Positions 1 to 5,372 of a stretch of 5,372 bases of DNA are shown here, in pieces. The stretch lies in contig JAFMSC010000313.1 in assembly GCA_017353825.1 (NCBI GenBank), forward strand, positions 1 through 5,372, read 5' to 3'. This DNA is from Hyphomicrobiaceae bacterium (GTDB lineage Bacteria; Pseudomonadota; Alphaproteobacteria; Rhizobiales; Hyphomicrobiaceae). The notes under the pieces were generated by a model. The model worked only from the letters and a program-made list of their open reading frames with translations, ran no database searches and was not told where the DNA came from. Within the stretch, counting starts at the first letter, position 1. Each line of letters begins with the position of its first letter. The position numbers and the translations under genes are program-made.

Positions 1-1021
1 GCATGGCTCGGTGCTCAAGGCGGTCGGCATGGTCCTGGTGGGGCTGCTGCTCGGCCTGGTGGGCACCGACGTGAACAGCGGGCTCACGCGGTACACGTTC
101 GGCATCGCTAGCATCTGGGACAACATTGATTTCGTACCGCTCGTCATCGGCATGTTCGGCATCGTCGAGATCATCCGCAACCTGGAGCAGACGGAGCTAC
201 CGCGCGCTCAGCTCAAGGCGACGATGCGCGAGCTCTGGCCGAGCAGGCAGGAGTTCCGCGAATCCTGGCCGGCCGTGTTGCGCGGCACCGGCTTGGGCTC
301 GATCCTGGGCATCCTTCCGGGCGGTGGTGCCGTGCTGGCCTCGTTCGCCAGCTACACGCTGGAGAAGAAGGTCGCCAAGGATCCGAGCCGGTTCGGAAGG
401 GGCGCCATAGAGGGTGTGGCGGGGCCAGAGTCGGCCAACAACGCGGCCGCGCAGACCAACTTCATTCCATTGCTCACACTGGGGCTGCCGTCCAATGCCA
501 TCATGGCGTTGATGATGGGTGCTATGATCATCCAGGGCATTCAGCCCGGCGCGGCGGTGATGACCAACCGGCCCGACCTGTTCTGGGGCATGGTCGCCAG
601 CATGTGGATAGGCAACCTGATGCTCCTGGTGATCAACCTGCCGCTGATCGGCATCTGGGTGCGGCTCCTGTCCGTGCCCTACCGCCTGCTCTATCCGGCG
701 ATCCTGTTGTTCTGCGTGATCGGCATCTACAGTACCAACACCGACATGGCCCAGCTCGTCCTGTGCGCCGTGTTCGCGGTGTTCGGCTACATGCTCCTGC
801 GCTTCGGCTGCGAGCCGGCGCCACTGGTGCTGGGCTTCATCCTTGGTCCGCTGATGGAGGAGAACCTGCGGCGCTCGCTCGTGCTTTCTCGCGGCGACCC
901 GATGGTGTTCATCGAGCGGCCGATCTCGGCGGTCCTGCTGGCCATGACCGTGTTGATGGTGCTGGCCCTCATCGTGCTCCCTCAGTTGCGCCGCAGCCGT
1001 GAGGAAGCGTTCCAGGAATGA
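1..1021 (+). CDS. tctA: Tripartite tricarboxylate transporter, TctA-family large permease subunit (5' partial)
   Basis: Large, multi-spanning inner-membrane subunit of a TTT secondary transporter, which imports a carboxylate delivered by a periplasmic binding protein, usually driven by an ion gradient. The frame is open to the left edge (first full codon at base 2, reading HGSVLKAVGM), so the GTG at 11 is internal; about 339 residues of a roughly 500-residue family are visible. Hallmarks are the LPGGG loop at 314-328, the PESANNAAA motif at 425-451, then FIPLLTLGLPSNA, and near the C-terminus GPLMEENLRRSL followed by an SRGDP segment and ERPIS. About eight hydrophobic stretches are visible, the last just before a short charged tail. 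Family members are normally encoded with a small TctB subunit and a TctC binding protein; tctB is not in the window and would be expected upstream. The stop TGA is at 1019-1021. The substrate cannot be read from the sequence. Confidence 0.95.
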   Translation, partial: HGSVLKAVGMVLVGLLLGLVGTDVNSGLTRYTFGIASIWDNIDFVPLVIGMFGIVEIIRNLEQTELPRAQLKATMRELWPSRQEFRESWPAVLRGTGLGSILGILPGGGAVLASFASYTLEKKVAKDPSRFGRGAIEGVAGPESANNAAAQTNFIPLLTLGLPSNAIMALMMGAMIIQGIQPGAAVMTNRPDLFWGMVASMWIGNLMLLVINLPLIGIWVRLLSVPYRLLYPAILLFCVIGIYSTNTDMAQLVLCAVFAVFGYMLLRFGCEPAPLVLGFILGPLMEENLRRSLVLSRGDPMVFIERPISAVLLAMTVLMVLALIVLPQLRRSREEAFQE

Positions 1022-1060
1022 GGTTGCCCCAGGATGCCGCAAATGCTCATCCGACGCTTC

Positions 1061-1154
1061 CCCCTTGTGGGGGCCTTGTGGGGAGGGACAGGATGGGGGA
1101 TTGCAGAGGATCGATTGTTGGAGTTTCCCCACCCCTACCCTCTCCCACAAGGGG
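1061..1154. repeat. Imperfect palindrome of intergenic repeat type
   Basis: An 11-base arm CCCCTTGTGGG (1061-1071) is exactly complementary to CCCACAAGGGG (1144-1154). A second copy of the left arm, CTTGTGGGGAGGG (1075-1087), can pair instead with 1138-1151 with one bulged T at 1143; TGGGG (1094-1098) can then pair with CCCCA (1127-1131), making a long imperfect hairpin. From memory, this C-rich/G-rich pattern with CCCTCTCCCACAAGGGG resembles short palindromic elements scattered between genes in many proteobacterial genomes; no search was done. It lies 40 bases after the permease stop and could attenuate transcription or protect the mRNA 3' end. There is no clear T-tract, so a simple intrinsic terminator is unlikely. 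Confidence 0.6.
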
Positions 1155-1186
1155 ATGGCGTTTGTGGCTGGGACGGGAGAACAACG

Positions 1187-1196
1187 AAGGAGGAGG
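1187..1196 (+). promoter_or_regulatory. Ribosome binding site deciding the start of the first binding-protein gene
   Basis: AAGGAGGAGG ends four bases before the GTG at 1201 (seven bases if the AAGGAGG part pairs). It is a near-perfect Shine-Dalgarno sequence and fixes the start at GTG 1201, from which a complete signal peptide follows. This rules out the in-frame ATG at 1018. Confidence 0.8.
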
Positions 1197-1200
1197 AAAC

Positions 1201-2184
1201 GTGAAACCGGGGTTGCGCAGCTTGCGGAAACACACGCGGCTTGCAGTTGCCTTGGCCGTCGGCCTGGGTGCAACGGCAGCCTACGCGCAAGAGTACCCGA
1301 GCCAGGACATCCGCCTCGTCTGCGCCTTTCCTCCAGGTAGCGGGGCCGATGTGCTCGTGAGGTACTTCGCCGAGAAGCTGCGTCCCCTGGCGGGGCGTAC
1401 CGTGATCGTTGAGAACAAGGCGGGCGCCGGCGGCAACATCGCCACCGAATACGTCGCCAAGTCGAAGCCCGACGGTCACACCATCTTCGTTCACGCCGGC
1501 ACCGCGGTGGCCGCCAACCAAAGCTTGTTCAGGAAGCCGCCGGTGGACGTGGCCAAGGCCATCCGCGTCGTCGCCACCATCAACCGTCAGCCCTGGATGC
1601 TGGTTGTGGACGCCAAGAGCCCCTACAAGTCCGTCGCCGACCTAACGGCCGCCATGAAGGCGAAGGGGGACAAGGCCAGCTACGCCACCGCCGCCCCCAC
1701 TGGCAAGATCATGGGCGAGATCTACAAGAACGCCACAGGCATAAACGCCGTGGAGGTGACCTATCGGAGCGCCCCGGATTCGCTCAACGAGATGACCAGC
1801 GGCAAGCTCGACTTCGGCATGCACGATCCGGTGTTCTCCCTGGCCCAGCAGCGCGAGGGTAGGCTCCGGATCTTGGCGGTGAGCACGGCCAAGCGCCTTG
1901 ATGCCGCCGCCGATCTGCCGACCATGACCGAGCTCGGGATTCCGATGGACCTCACCGGCTGGTGGGCGGCCATGCTGCCCACCGGCACGCCGAAGGCCGC
2001 CATCGACAAGATCCACCAGTGGTTCGTCGAGATGGTGTCGACGGAGGAGACCAAGGCATTCCTCAACAAGTTCGGCGGCGACCCTTTCATCAACACGCCC
2101 GAGAAGGCCCAGGAGATGTTCGAGACCGCCATCAAGGAATGGGGCGACTACGTCCGCATGGCGAAGATCGAGCCGCAGGGCTGA
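1201..2184 (+). CDS. TctC/Bug-family periplasmic substrate-binding protein, first copy
   Basis: Predicted 327-residue exported binding protein of a TTT system; the family binds carboxylates in a two-lobed periplasmic cleft and delivers them to TctA/TctB. GTG start with a strong ribosome binding site. Residues 1-29 form a signal peptide: a basic stretch (RSLRKHTR), a hydrophobic core, and a likely cut after AYA, giving a mature protein starting QEYPSQDIRL. The family loop appears as FPPGSGAD (residues 43-50; usual form PFPPGGGTD), followed by VIVENKAGAGGN and later LNEMTSGK and GRLRILAVS. The usual Bug motif with Gly-Ser and His-Leu in the middle of the protein is absent; YATAAPTGKIMGE stands there. 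Length is normal for the family. It lies 179 bases after the permease gene, so co-transcription is likely but interrupted by the palindrome. The ligand is unknown; the nearby feruloyl-CoA synthase makes an aromatic acid one candidate. Confidence 0.92.
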   Translation: MKPGLRSLRKHTRLAVALAVGLGATAAYAQEYPSQDIRLVCAFPPGSGADVLVRYFAEKLRPLAGRTVIVENKAGAGGNIATEYVAKSKPDGHTIFVHAGTAVAANQSLFRKPPVDVAKAIRVVATINRQPWMLVVDAKSPYKSVADLTAAMKAKGDKASYATAAPTGKIMGEIYKNATGINAVEVTYRSAPDSLNEMTSGKLDFGMHDPVFSLAQQREGRLRILAVSTAKRLDAAADLPTMTELGIPMDLTGWWAAMLPTGTPKAAIDKIHQWFVEMVSTEETKAFLNKFGGDPFINTPEKAQEMFETAIKEWGDYVRMAKIEPQG

Positions 2185-2185
2185 A

Positions 2186-2209
2186 GCCCGAAACACATCG
2201 GTTTCGAGC
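2186..2209 (+). terminator. Weak hairpin just after the first binding-protein gene
   Basis: CGAAAC (2189-2194) and GTTTCG (2201-2206) pair around a six-base loop, and GC (2186-2187) with GC (2208-2209) extends the stem past one C-A mismatch. It begins two bases after the stop codon, a suitable place for a terminator or mRNA-stabilising hairpin. The stem is short and no T-run follows, so function is uncertain. Confidence 0.3.
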
Positions 2210-2530
2210 GTATGCGCCGCTGTCAATGCGGGTACACGCTCGACCCGGACGTTGCTGCTGCAATGGTTGGGCTTCACAGCCTTGGGTCGCTGGCCCGGAA
2301 TGGTTTGCCGTGCGAGGCCAACCGAGCTGGTTCCCGCCTGGCTTGTGGTCGCGTCTCCAATGCAGCCGACTTGGTCTTGCCAGCTATCTGTCGGCGGCTG
2401 AAATCGGAAACCGGTTGAGGTCGCCGAGGCCGCTTAGATCGTGTCTCGCATCACCCCCCCCTGCCCCGTCGTGAGCGAGCTACACGGCTTGATCGGTGCG
2501 CGGCTCGCCCGCGGCTCCCAAAGTTGCACC
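2210..2530. other. Spacer without a recognisable gene
   Basis: About 320 bases between the two binding-protein genes with no supported gene. A 68-codon frame opens with ATG at 2212 and ends at 2418, but it has no Shine-Dalgarno sequence, resembles no family I know and is rich in Arg, Cys and Ala, as chance frames in GC-rich DNA are. The stretch contains the 8-base palindrome AACCGGTT (2409-2416) and a run of eight C (2454-2461). No transposase fragment, tRNA or direct repeat was seen. It may be leftover DNA from the duplication that made the two genes, or may hold a small RNA I cannot recognise. Confidence 0.5.
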
Positions 2531-2532
2531 CC

Positions 2533-2553
2533 GATGACGGATGCTACGTCATC
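2533..2553. promoter_or_regulatory. Inverted repeat, candidate operator
   Basis: GATGACG (2533-2539) and CGTCATC (2547-2553) are perfect inverted arms separated by seven bases. The site ends six bases before a candidate -35 element and is centred about 53 bases upstream of the expected transcription start, a position often used by activators. It fits a dimeric regulator (GntR-, LysR- or MarR-like), but no regulator gene is in the window and the arms match no operator I can name. A small hairpin is the alternative. Confidence 0.4.
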
Positions 2554-2559
2554 CCAGCG

Positions 2560-2589
2560 TTGGCGCAGCCTGGCAAACCCGCCTAGTAT
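2560..2589 (+). promoter_or_regulatory. Candidate sigma70-type promoter for the second binding-protein gene
   Basis: TTGGCG (2560-2565) and TAGTAT (2584-2589) are separated by 18 bases; each matches four of six consensus bases. Transcription would begin near 2596, leaving a leader of about 55 bases before ATG 2650. Such short matches occur by chance, but the position right after the inverted repeat and before the ribosome binding site supports it. Confidence 0.35.
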
Positions 2590-2636
2590 GGCACTTGAGG
2601 AGGATGCGTGGCTGCAACGAAGCAAAACACCGGCAT

Positions 2637-2643
2637 GGGGAGG
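2637..2643 (+). promoter_or_regulatory. Ribosome binding site deciding the start of the second binding-protein gene
   Basis: GGGGAGG lies six bases before ATG 2650. This start gives a signal peptide of exactly 29 residues, the same length as in the first copy. An in-frame GTG at 2608 also has a purine-rich stretch (GAGGAGG, 2597-2603), but with only four bases of spacing and very near the predicted transcription start. Confidence 0.6.
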
Positions 2644-2649
2644 ACTCAT

Positions 2650-3630
2650 ATGGCAACGATGACAATGGGACGAGTGCTGGCGGCTGGCGCGGTTGGACTT
2701 CTCGCGGCCTTGAGCGCGGGAAGCGAAGTTCGTGCACAGGATTACCCGAGCCAGGACATCCGCTTGATCGTCGGATTCCCGCCGGGCAGCGGCGCGGACG
2801 TGTTCGTGCGCTTCTTCGCCGAGAAGCTAAGGCCGCTGGCGGGGCGCACGGTGATCGTCGAGAACAAGACCGGCGCGGCGAGCAACATCGCCACCGAATA
2901 CGTCGCCAAATCCAAGCCCGACGGCCACACGCTCTACCCCTTCGCCGCCACGACGGTGGCCGCCAGCATGCACCTCTTCAAGAAGCCGCCGGTGGATGTC
3001 GGCAAGGCGCTGCGAGTGGCCGCGACCACCAGCAATCTCGCCTTCATGCTCGTGGTCGATGCGAAGGGCCCCTACAAGACAGTCGCCGAGTTGACGGAGG
3101 CCATGCAGAAGAAGGGAAAGGAGGCCAATTACGCGGTGGCCGCCAACCCCGGCCGCATCATGGGTGCGATCTACAAGGACACGGCGGGCCTCAGCGCCAC
3201 CGAGGTGCAATACCGCACGGCGCCGGACTCGCTCAACGAGATGCAGAACGGCCGGATCGACTATGGCCTGCACGACCCGGTGTTTGCCCTGGCCCAGCAG
3301 CGCGAGGGGCGGTTGCGGATCCTCGCCGTGAGCGCGGCCAAGCGTCTGGAGTCCGCGCCGGAAATCCCGACCATGGCCGAGTCGGGTATCCCCATGAACC
3401 TCGAGCTGTGGTGGGGCGTGATGGTGCCGGCGGCCACGCCCGATCCCATCGTGAACAAGATCAACCAGTGGTTCGCCGAGATCGTGAAGATGCCGGACAC
3501 CAAGAAGTTCCTCAACGACTCAGGCGCCGACCCGATGACGCGGACGCCCGACGAGGCGCAGAAGATGTTCCTAGTCGCCATCAAGGAGTGGGGCGAGTTC
3601 GTGCGCCTCGCCAAGATCGAGCCGCAATGA
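2650..3630 (+). CDS. TctC/Bug-family periplasmic substrate-binding protein, second copy
   Basis: Predicted 326-residue exported binding protein, paralogous to the gene upstream. From ATG 2650, residues 1-29 form a signal peptide ending VRA, and the mature protein begins QDYPSQDIRL. The two proteins align without gaps from the first residue; I counted 197 identities in 297 mature positions. It carries FPPGSGAD (residues 43-50), VIVENKTGAASN, LNEMQNGR and GRLRILAVS, and a C-terminus nearly identical to the first copy (AKIEPQ). In place of the usual Bug middle motif it has YAVAANPGRIMGA. Differences from the first copy cluster near residues 95-109, 121-132, 160-169 and 250-269, while 60-69 and 80-89 are invariant, suggesting the same fold and partner permease but possibly another ligand. 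It is 465 bases from the first copy, probably with its own promoter. Starting at GTG 2608 instead would add 14 residues. Confidence 0.92.
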   Translation: MATMTMGRVLAAGAVGLLAALSAGSEVRAQDYPSQDIRLIVGFPPGSGADVFVRFFAEKLRPLAGRTVIVENKTGAASNIATEYVAKSKPDGHTLYPFAATTVAASMHLFKKPPVDVGKALRVAATTSNLAFMLVVDAKGPYKTVAELTEAMQKKGKEANYAVAANPGRIMGAIYKDTAGLSATEVQYRTAPDSLNEMQNGRIDYGLHDPVFALAQQREGRLRILAVSAAKRLESAPEIPTMAESGIPMNLELWWGVMVPAATPDPIVNKINQWFAEIVKMPDTKKFLNDSGADPMTRTPDEAQKMFLVAIKEWGEFVRLAKIEPQ

Positions 3631-3674
3631 GACGGGGGGGCCGCCCGCACTGGCTCCGACATGGTGGCGCCAAT

Positions 3675-3714
3675 GCCGGTTGCACCGGCGGGATTGCGGG
3701 CTCCGCCCCAATCC
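3675..3714. terminator. Candidate bidirectional terminator between convergent genes
   Basis: Two adjacent hairpins fill the spacer. GCCGGT (3675-3680) pairs with ACCGGC (3684-3689) around TGC. GGATTG (3691-3696) plus GGG (3698-3700) pairs with CCC (3706-3708) plus CAATCC (3709-3714), with C3697 bulged and a five-base loop. The second ends two bases before the stop codon of the minus-strand ligase gene. No T-tract follows on either strand, so termination is inferred from the stems and the convergent position. Confidence 0.45.
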
Positions 3715-3716
3715 GC

Positions 3717-5372
3717 CTACAACTTTGCCAGGATCACGTGCGCGGGCGGCGCGGGCGCATAGAGGTCGGCCACCAGGGCCTCGCGGCGCCTGAGCACCGC
3801 GCGTTGGTTGATCGAGCCCTTGTCGGTGATCTCGCCGGCATCGAGCGACGGCAGGTCGGCGACGAGGGTGGCGGCCACCACGCGGTTGGAGCTACCCGTG
3901 GCCGCCGTGGCGAAGCTCGTGAGCCGCCGCTGGAATTCCGTTCGCACCCGAGCATCGGTTACCAGGTCCGCGGAACCGGCCGACCCCAGGTCGGGCACCA
4001 GCCGGCGGCACGCCTCGAAGTCCGGGAACACCAGCACGCGGATGTCGTCGAGATCGGCGCCGGCGATCACCACGTCCTTGGCGTAGGGCTGACAGTGCTC
4101 CAGGAAGCGGGCCCGGAGCGGCCCGACGCTCACCCACGTGCCGGTGGCGAGCTTGAAGTCCTCGGCGATACGGCCGTCGAACAGCAGCCCCTCGCGCGGA
4201 TCATTCGGGTCGTCAAACCGCACCGCATCGCCCAGGCAGTAATATCCCTCGGCGTCGAAGGCGTTGGTGGTCAGCTCCGGTTGGCGCCAGTAGCCCGGCG
4301 TGACGTTGGGACCCTTCACGCGCACTTCGAGTTTGCCCTCGTTGGGGACGAGCTTCAGCTCTACGCCCGGCACCGGGACGCCCATGTTGGTGGAATCCTT
4401 GCTCTGCCACATGCGAGCAATCGCCATGGGCGCCGTCTCGGTGGCACCGAGGCCGGTGAGGAACAGGATGCGCTCGCCGCACTCGGCCTTGGCCAGCTCC
4501 TGCATCTCATCGAACACCGGCTGCGATAGCGCTGCGCCCGCAAACCACAACACCTTCAAGCGGCTGAAGAAGGTGCGGCGCAGCTCCGCGTCCGTGCGGA
4601 AGAAGGGCAGGAGGGACTCAAAGCCCTTGGGGACCGTGAAGTACCAGGTGGGCGCCACCTCGCGCAGGTTCTTGACGGTGGTCTCGATCAGCCCCGGCGC
4701 CGGCTTGCCCTCGTCGATGTAGTAGGTGCCGCCGTTGTAGATGATGAACCCCACGTTGTGATTGCCGCTGGCGGTATGGTGCCAGGGCGACCAGTCGAGG
4801 ATCACCGGCGGTTCGTCGCGGAAGTAGGCGAGCTGGTTTGTGATCATCTCGGCATTGGAGCACCACATGCGCTGGGTGTTGATCACACCCTTGGGCATGC
4901 CCGTGGAGCCCGACGTGAACAGCACCTTGGCTACCGTATCCGGCCCCACCTTGGCGTATGCCGCGTCCACCGCGGCCGTTGGTGCGACCGACAGGAGATC
5001 GGCAAATGCCGTGACCTTGCGTTTTGAGGGCGGGTTGCGTGTGGTGATCACCTCCATGTCGGGCGGCACCACGGCCTCGATGGCGCGCTCGAAGGCACCG
5101 CCGTCGGCAGCGAAAACGAGGCCCGGCGTCAACAGCTCGAACACGTGGCGCAGCTTGCCGAAGTCCTGAGAGACGAGCGAGTAGGCCGGCGAGATCGGCA
5201 CGTAAGGGATGCCGATGGTGATAGCCGCGAGCCCCATCAGCGCGTGCTCGATGTCGTTACCCGACAGGATAGCGATGGGTCGGTCGTGACTCAGGCCGCG
5301 CGCCAGCAGCGCCTGGCCGATGCGCCGCGCGTGGTCCAGGGCCGCGGCATAGGTGAGGCGGCGCCAGCTGCC
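3717..5372 (-). CDS. fcs: Feruloyl-CoA synthase-type acyl-CoA ligase (5' partial)
   Basis: Cytoplasmic AMP-forming ligase of the ANL superfamily. Feruloyl-CoA synthases make the CoA thioester of ferulate, p-coumarate or caffeate via an acyl-adenylate, the entry step of hydroxycinnamate breakdown. The frame runs without a stop to the right edge: 551 residues are visible of roughly 600-630, so some 50-80 are missing and ATG 5237 is internal (visible residue 46). Visible motifs: SLVSQDFGKLRHV near the N-terminus; P-loop LFTSGSTGMPKG at 151-162; DWSPWHHTASGNHN at 193-206; TGLGATETAP at 306-315; the LGD acidic motif at 380-382; hinge DGRIAEDFKLATGTWVSVG from 399; and ITDKGSINQ with the C-terminal catalytic lysine at 518 (bases 3819-3821). 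The DWSPWHHTASGNHN and KLATGTWVSVGPLR segments are typical of the feruloyl-CoA synthase branch rather than generic acyl-CoA synthetases. No catalytic residue appears lost. Exact substrate is unproven; partner genes (enoyl-CoA hydratase/aldolase, vanillin dehydrogenase) are not in the window. Confidence 0.9.
   Translation of the reverse strand, partial: GSWRRLTYAAALDHARRIGQALLARGLSHDRPIAILSGNDIEHALMGLAAITIGIPYVPISPAYSLVSQDFGKLRHVFELLTPGLVFAADGGAFERAIEAVVPPDMEVITTRNPPSKRKVTAFADLLSVAPTAAVDAAYAKVGPDTVAKVLFTSGSTGMPKGVINTQRMWCSNAEMITNQLAYFRDEPPVILDWSPWHHTASGNHNVGFIIYNGGTYYIDEGKPAPGLIETTVKNLREVAPTWYFTVPKGFESLLPFFRTDAELRRTFFSRLKVLWFAGAALSQPVFDEMQELAKAECGERILFLTGLGATETAPMAIARMWQSKDSTNMGVPVPGVELKLVPNEGKLEVRVKGPNVTPGYWRQPELTTNAFDAEGYYCLGDAVRFDDPNDPREGLLFDGRIAEDFKLATGTWVSVGPLRARFLEHCQPYAKDVVIAGADLDDIRVLVFPDFEACRRLVPDLGSAGSADLVTDARVRTEFQRRLTSFATAATGSSNRVVAATLVADLPSLDAGEITDKGSINQRAVLRRREALVADLYAPAPPAHVILAKL

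Noticed and set aside
1018..1200. In-frame ATG at 1018 overlapping the permease stop (ATGA), which would extend the first binding protein by 61 residues
   Set aside because: The extension is translated from the palindromic repeat, would bury the signal peptide inside the protein, and has no family likeness. GTG 1201 has a near-perfect ribosome binding site. The ATGA overlap looks like translational coupling but is probably chance.
197..1273. Minus-strand open frame of 358 codons over the permease gene
   Set aside because: Antisense to an unmistakable TctA gene and crossing the palindromic spacer; the His/Gln/Arg-rich product has no domain likeness.
1642..2277. Minus-strand open frame of 211 codons antisense to the first binding protein and its spacer
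   Set aside because: Mostly the mirror of a real gene with low stop-codon frequency; no ribosome binding site or motif. Its part outside the gene (2185-2277) is too short to judge.
2212..2418. 68-codon plus-strand frame beginning MRRCQCGY in the spacer
   Set aside because: The CxC beginning recalls a metal-binding small protein, but there is no second cysteine pair in a suitable position, no Shine-Dalgarno sequence and no recognisable family.
2608..2649. GTG 2608 as start of the second binding protein
   Set aside because: In frame and preceded by GAGGAGG, but the spacing is only four bases and it lies about 12 bases from the likely transcription start. ATG 2650 gives the same 29-residue signal peptide as the first copy. 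It remains a possible alternative.
1433..2909. Direct repeat or mobile-element duplication based on the identical 28-base stretches at 1433-1460 and 2882-2909
   Set aside because: Both lie at the same codons of paralogous genes and encode an invariant protein block, so they reflect gene duplication under selection rather than a transposon end.
2541..4529. Plus-strand open frame of 662 codons
   Set aside because: It runs through the second binding-protein gene in another frame and then antisense to the ligase gene. The product is rich in Arg, Gly and His without a family motif, as expected for a shadow frame in GC-rich DNA.
3717..5237. Ligase gene called as complete from ATG 5237
   Set aside because: The open frame and family similarity continue upstream to 5372, so the methionine is internal and the gene is cut by the window.

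Overview
This GC-rich window suggests a Pseudomonadota genome, most likely Betaproteobacteria (Burkholderiales-like) or a metabolically versatile Alphaproteobacterium. The reasons are a tripartite tricarboxylate transporter (TTT) permease, two Bug/TctC-type periplasmic binding proteins and a feruloyl-CoA synthase-type ligase. The genus cannot be fixed from the sequence alone.

Layout: (1) 1-1021, plus strand, is the C-terminal two thirds of a TctA-family large permease, cut by the left edge. (2) 1022-1200 is a spacer with a long imperfect palindrome of the GTGGGAGAGGG/CCCTCTCCCAC intergenic repeat type, then a strong ribosome binding site. (3) 1201-2184 is the first TctC/Bug binding protein. 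(4) 2185-2649 is a 465-base spacer. Its first 350 bases have no recognisable gene; its last part holds a 7-7-7 inverted repeat, a plausible sigma70-type promoter and a ribosome binding site. (5) 2650-3630 is a second binding protein, 66% identical to the first over the mature region by hand count, aligning without gaps. (6) 3631-3716 is a short convergent spacer with two GC-rich hairpins. (7) 3717-5372, minus strand, is a feruloyl-CoA synthase-type acyl-CoA ligase whose N-terminus is cut by the right edge. Its reading frame is open to the last base, and the first in-window methionine (5237) is internal.

How the parts may work together: binding proteins of this type capture a carboxylate in the periplasm and hand it to a TctA/TctB membrane pair; tctB would be expected left of the window. 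The ligase activates hydroxycinnamates such as ferulate, p-coumarate and caffeate with CoA. Because the transporter genes converge on the ligase gene, uptake of an aromatic or related carboxylate followed by CoA activation is reasonable, but it rests on adjacency alone. Two binding proteins behind one permease suggest broadened or switchable substrate capture.

I found no tRNA, rRNA, CRISPR array, transposase or insertion-sequence end. The gene content is mostly ordinary catabolic/transport content. The more interesting points are the diverged tandem binding proteins, their departure from the usual Bug pocket motifs, and the regulatory region before the second copy.
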